From Trinickia diaoshuihuensis (lineage in GTDB: Bacteria > Pseudomonadota > Gammaproteobacteria > Burkholderiales > Burkholderiaceae), in NCBI RefSeq assembly GCF_003390925.1, contig NZ_QUBS01000048.1, positions 62,001-126,000 on the forward strand: DNA of 64,000 bases, read 5' to 3'. Made by a program: the position numbers and the translations under genes. Shown piece after piece: positions 62,738-64,000 of the stretch (the first letter of the stretch is position 1; the number at the start of each line of letters is the position of its first letter). Under the pieces are notes generated by a model. The model was not told the DNA's origin, searched no databases, and worked only from the letters and a program-made list of their open reading frames with translations.

Positions 62738-62750
62738 ATAGTATATCGGA
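62738..62750. promoter_or_regulatory. Operator-like palindrome upstream of tetR
   Basis: CGATAGTATATCG has the inverted repeat CGATA-GTA-TATCG and overlaps a TAGTAT sequence that could be a -10 region. It sits between the tetR start and the end of the ETF-QO gene, so self-repression is likely. Confidence 0.4.
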
Positions 62751-62781
62751 GCCGTCCTCGGTCAGATCCGCCCACCGGTTC

Positions 62782-64000
62782 TCACATGCTTGGGTAATTC
62801 GGCCCGCCGCCGCCCTCGGGCGCGACCCACACGATGTTCTGCGTCGGGTCCTTGATATCGCAGGTCTTGCAATGCACGCAGTTCTGCGCATTGATGACCA
62901 GACGATCGCTGCCGTCGTCGCCTTTGACGAACTCATACACGGCTGCCGGGCAGTAACGTCCTTCGGGGCCTGCGTACGTGTGCAGATTCACATTGACCGG
63001 CACTGAAGGGTCTTTCAGCGTCAAATGCGCCGGCTGATTCTCTTCGTGGTTCGTATTGGAGAGGAACACGGACGAAAGCCGGTCGAACGTCAGCTTGCCG
63101 TCGGGCTTCGGGTAGGTGATCGGCGTGCATTGGGAGGCTGGCTTGAGCATTTCGTGATCGCGATGCTGATGGTGCAGCGTCCACGGCACATTGCCGCCCA
63201 GCAGCTTCTGCTCGATGCCGACCATGAGCGTGCCCAGGTACAGCCCCTTGCTCATCCACTGCTTGAAATTGCGCGCGCGATGCAATTCGCCGTGCAGCCA
63301 CGATTGCCTGAACGATTCCGGGTATGCGCTCAGTTCATCGTTTTGGCGGCCCGCCTGCACGGCGTCGAATGCCGCCTCGGCCGCCAACATGCCGCTCTTG
63401 ATGGCCGCATGGCTGCCCTTGATGCGCGAAGCGTTCAAGAAACCCGCATCGTCGCCCACGAGCGCGCCGCCCGGGAACACGAGCTTGGGCAGAGATATCA
63501 ACCCGCCGGCCGTGATCGCCCGCGCACCGTACGAGATGCGCTTGCCGCCTTCGAGGAACTTGCGAATCTCGGGGTGCAACTTATAGCGCTGGAATTCCTC
63601 GAACGGCGAGAGATACGGGTTCGAATAGCCCAGGCCGACGACGAAACCCACCATCACTTGATTGTTGTCGATGTGATAGAGGAACGATCCGCCGTAGGTT
63701 TGGGTATCCAACGGCCAGCCGGCCGTATGGATCACGAGCCCCGGTTGATGCTTGGCGGGGTCGATTTCCCAGAGTTCCTTGATGCCGATGCCGTAGACCT
63801 GCGGGTCCGCGCCTTGGTCGAGCTTGAACTTCGCGTTCAACTGACGGCCGAGATGCCCGCGCGCACCCTCGCAGAACAACGTGTACTTCGCATGCAGCTC
63901 CATGCCGAGCTGGAAGTTCTCCGTGGGCTCGCCGTCCTTGCCGATGCCCATGTTGCCCGTGGCCACGCCCTTGACCGAGCCGTCCTCGTTGTAGAGGATT
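62782..64000 (-). CDS. Electron transfer flavoprotein-ubiquinone oxidoreductase (partial)
   Basis: This inner membrane enzyme passes electrons from ETF to ubiquinone. The frame is open to the right edge, so the N-terminal FAD-binding part is missing; 405 C-terminal residues are present. Visible features are FCEGARGHLGRQLNAKF, the membrane-facing segment GFVVGLGYSNPYLSPFEEFQ, GDDAGFLNASRIKGSHAAIK, and the C-terminal [4Fe-4S] binding region CVHCKTCDIKDPTQNI. It supplies the terminal step for electrons from the etfBA in the cluster, although it is on the opposite strand and separately transcribed. Confidence 0.95.
   Translation of the reverse strand, partial: ILYNEDGSVKGVATGNMGIGKDGEPTENFQLGMELHAKYTLFCEGARGHLGRQLNAKFKLDQGADPQVYGIGIKELWEIDPAKHQPGLVIHTAGWPLDTQTYGGSFLYHIDNNQVMVGFVVGLGYSNPYLSPFEEFQRYKLHPEIRKFLEGGKRISYGARAITAGGLISLPKLVFPGGALVGDDAGFLNASRIKGSHAAIKSGMLAAEAAFDAVQAGRQNDELSAYPESFRQSWLHGELHRARNFKQWMSKGLYLGTLMVGIEQKLLGGNVPWTLHHQHRDHEMLKPASQCTPITYPKPDGKLTFDRLSSVFLSNTNHEENQPAHLTLKDPSVPVNVNLHTYAGPEGRYCPAAVYEFVKGDDGSDRLVINAQNCVHCKTCDIKDPTQNIVWVAPEGGGGPNYPSM

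Noticed and set aside
1-64000. CRISPR arrays, insertion sequences and rRNA genes
   Set aside because: No regularly spaced repeats of 24-40 bp, no transposase frame and no rRNA segment were seen on reading through both strands.

Overview
The window is a high-GC proteobacterial chromosome segment. Gene order and families (FtrABCD iron uptake, bfd-tonB-exbBD, class I fumarase, acs followed by DUF4212 and a sodium:solute symporter, 3-hydroxybutyrate dehydrogenase next to a patatin) suggest a Burkholderiaceae member such as Paraburkholderia or Trinickia. The genus is an inference.

Positions 1-27.2 kb are core chromosome. They hold the tail of an unidentified gene, rlmJ, an aldo/keto reductase, bdhA with a patatin-like lipase, tyrB and uvrB. 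An iron block follows: ftrABCD, an orphan hemP, bfd-tonB-exbB-exbD and bfr. I see Fur-box-like sites before ftrA, hemP and bfd. Between and after these lie an AtaL-like protein, OsmC, pirin with a divergent LysR regulator, murI, class I fumarase, a DMT exporter, acs, and a DUF4212/SSS symporter pair.

A tRNA-Ser(GGA) at 27315-27405 is the entry site of a roughly 7 kb, visibly AT-richer island. The last 18 bases of the tRNA region recur with one mismatch at 34406-34423, which looks like the other attachment site. The island carries a UvrD-like helicase plus DUF2290 pair (a reported antiphage combination), a small serine recombinase and two Schlafen/AlbA_2-domain proteins. One of these has an ATPase-like region and helical repeats; the other has a coiled coil and a C-terminal membrane anchor.

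From 34.6 to 37.4 kb lie a TetR regulator, a small hypothetical gene, several GTCA/TGAC palindromes and a LuxR-type regulator. They lead into 24.6 kb of genes all on the plus strand (37403-62033), many overlapping by 4 bp. First come an envelope module (DUF1329, DUF1302, RND permease, YCF48-like) and a PAS/mini-chemoreceptor protein. Then come an aldehyde dehydrogenase, a HAD hydrolase, two class III aminotransferases, two SDRs and a Tm-1-like protein. The last part is a dimethylglycine/sarcosine dehydrogenase-like flavoprotein, a trimethylamine dehydrogenase-like flavoprotein, purU, folD, etfB, etfA and a GcvT-like protein. A convergent TetR gene closes the block, and ETF-ubiquinone oxidoreductase runs off the right edge. 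I read the block as a catabolic system for an N-methylated, probably hydrophobic amine: N-methyl groups go to tetrahydrofolate, FolD and PurU convert them to formate, and electrons pass through ETF to ubiquinone. The substrate is unknown.
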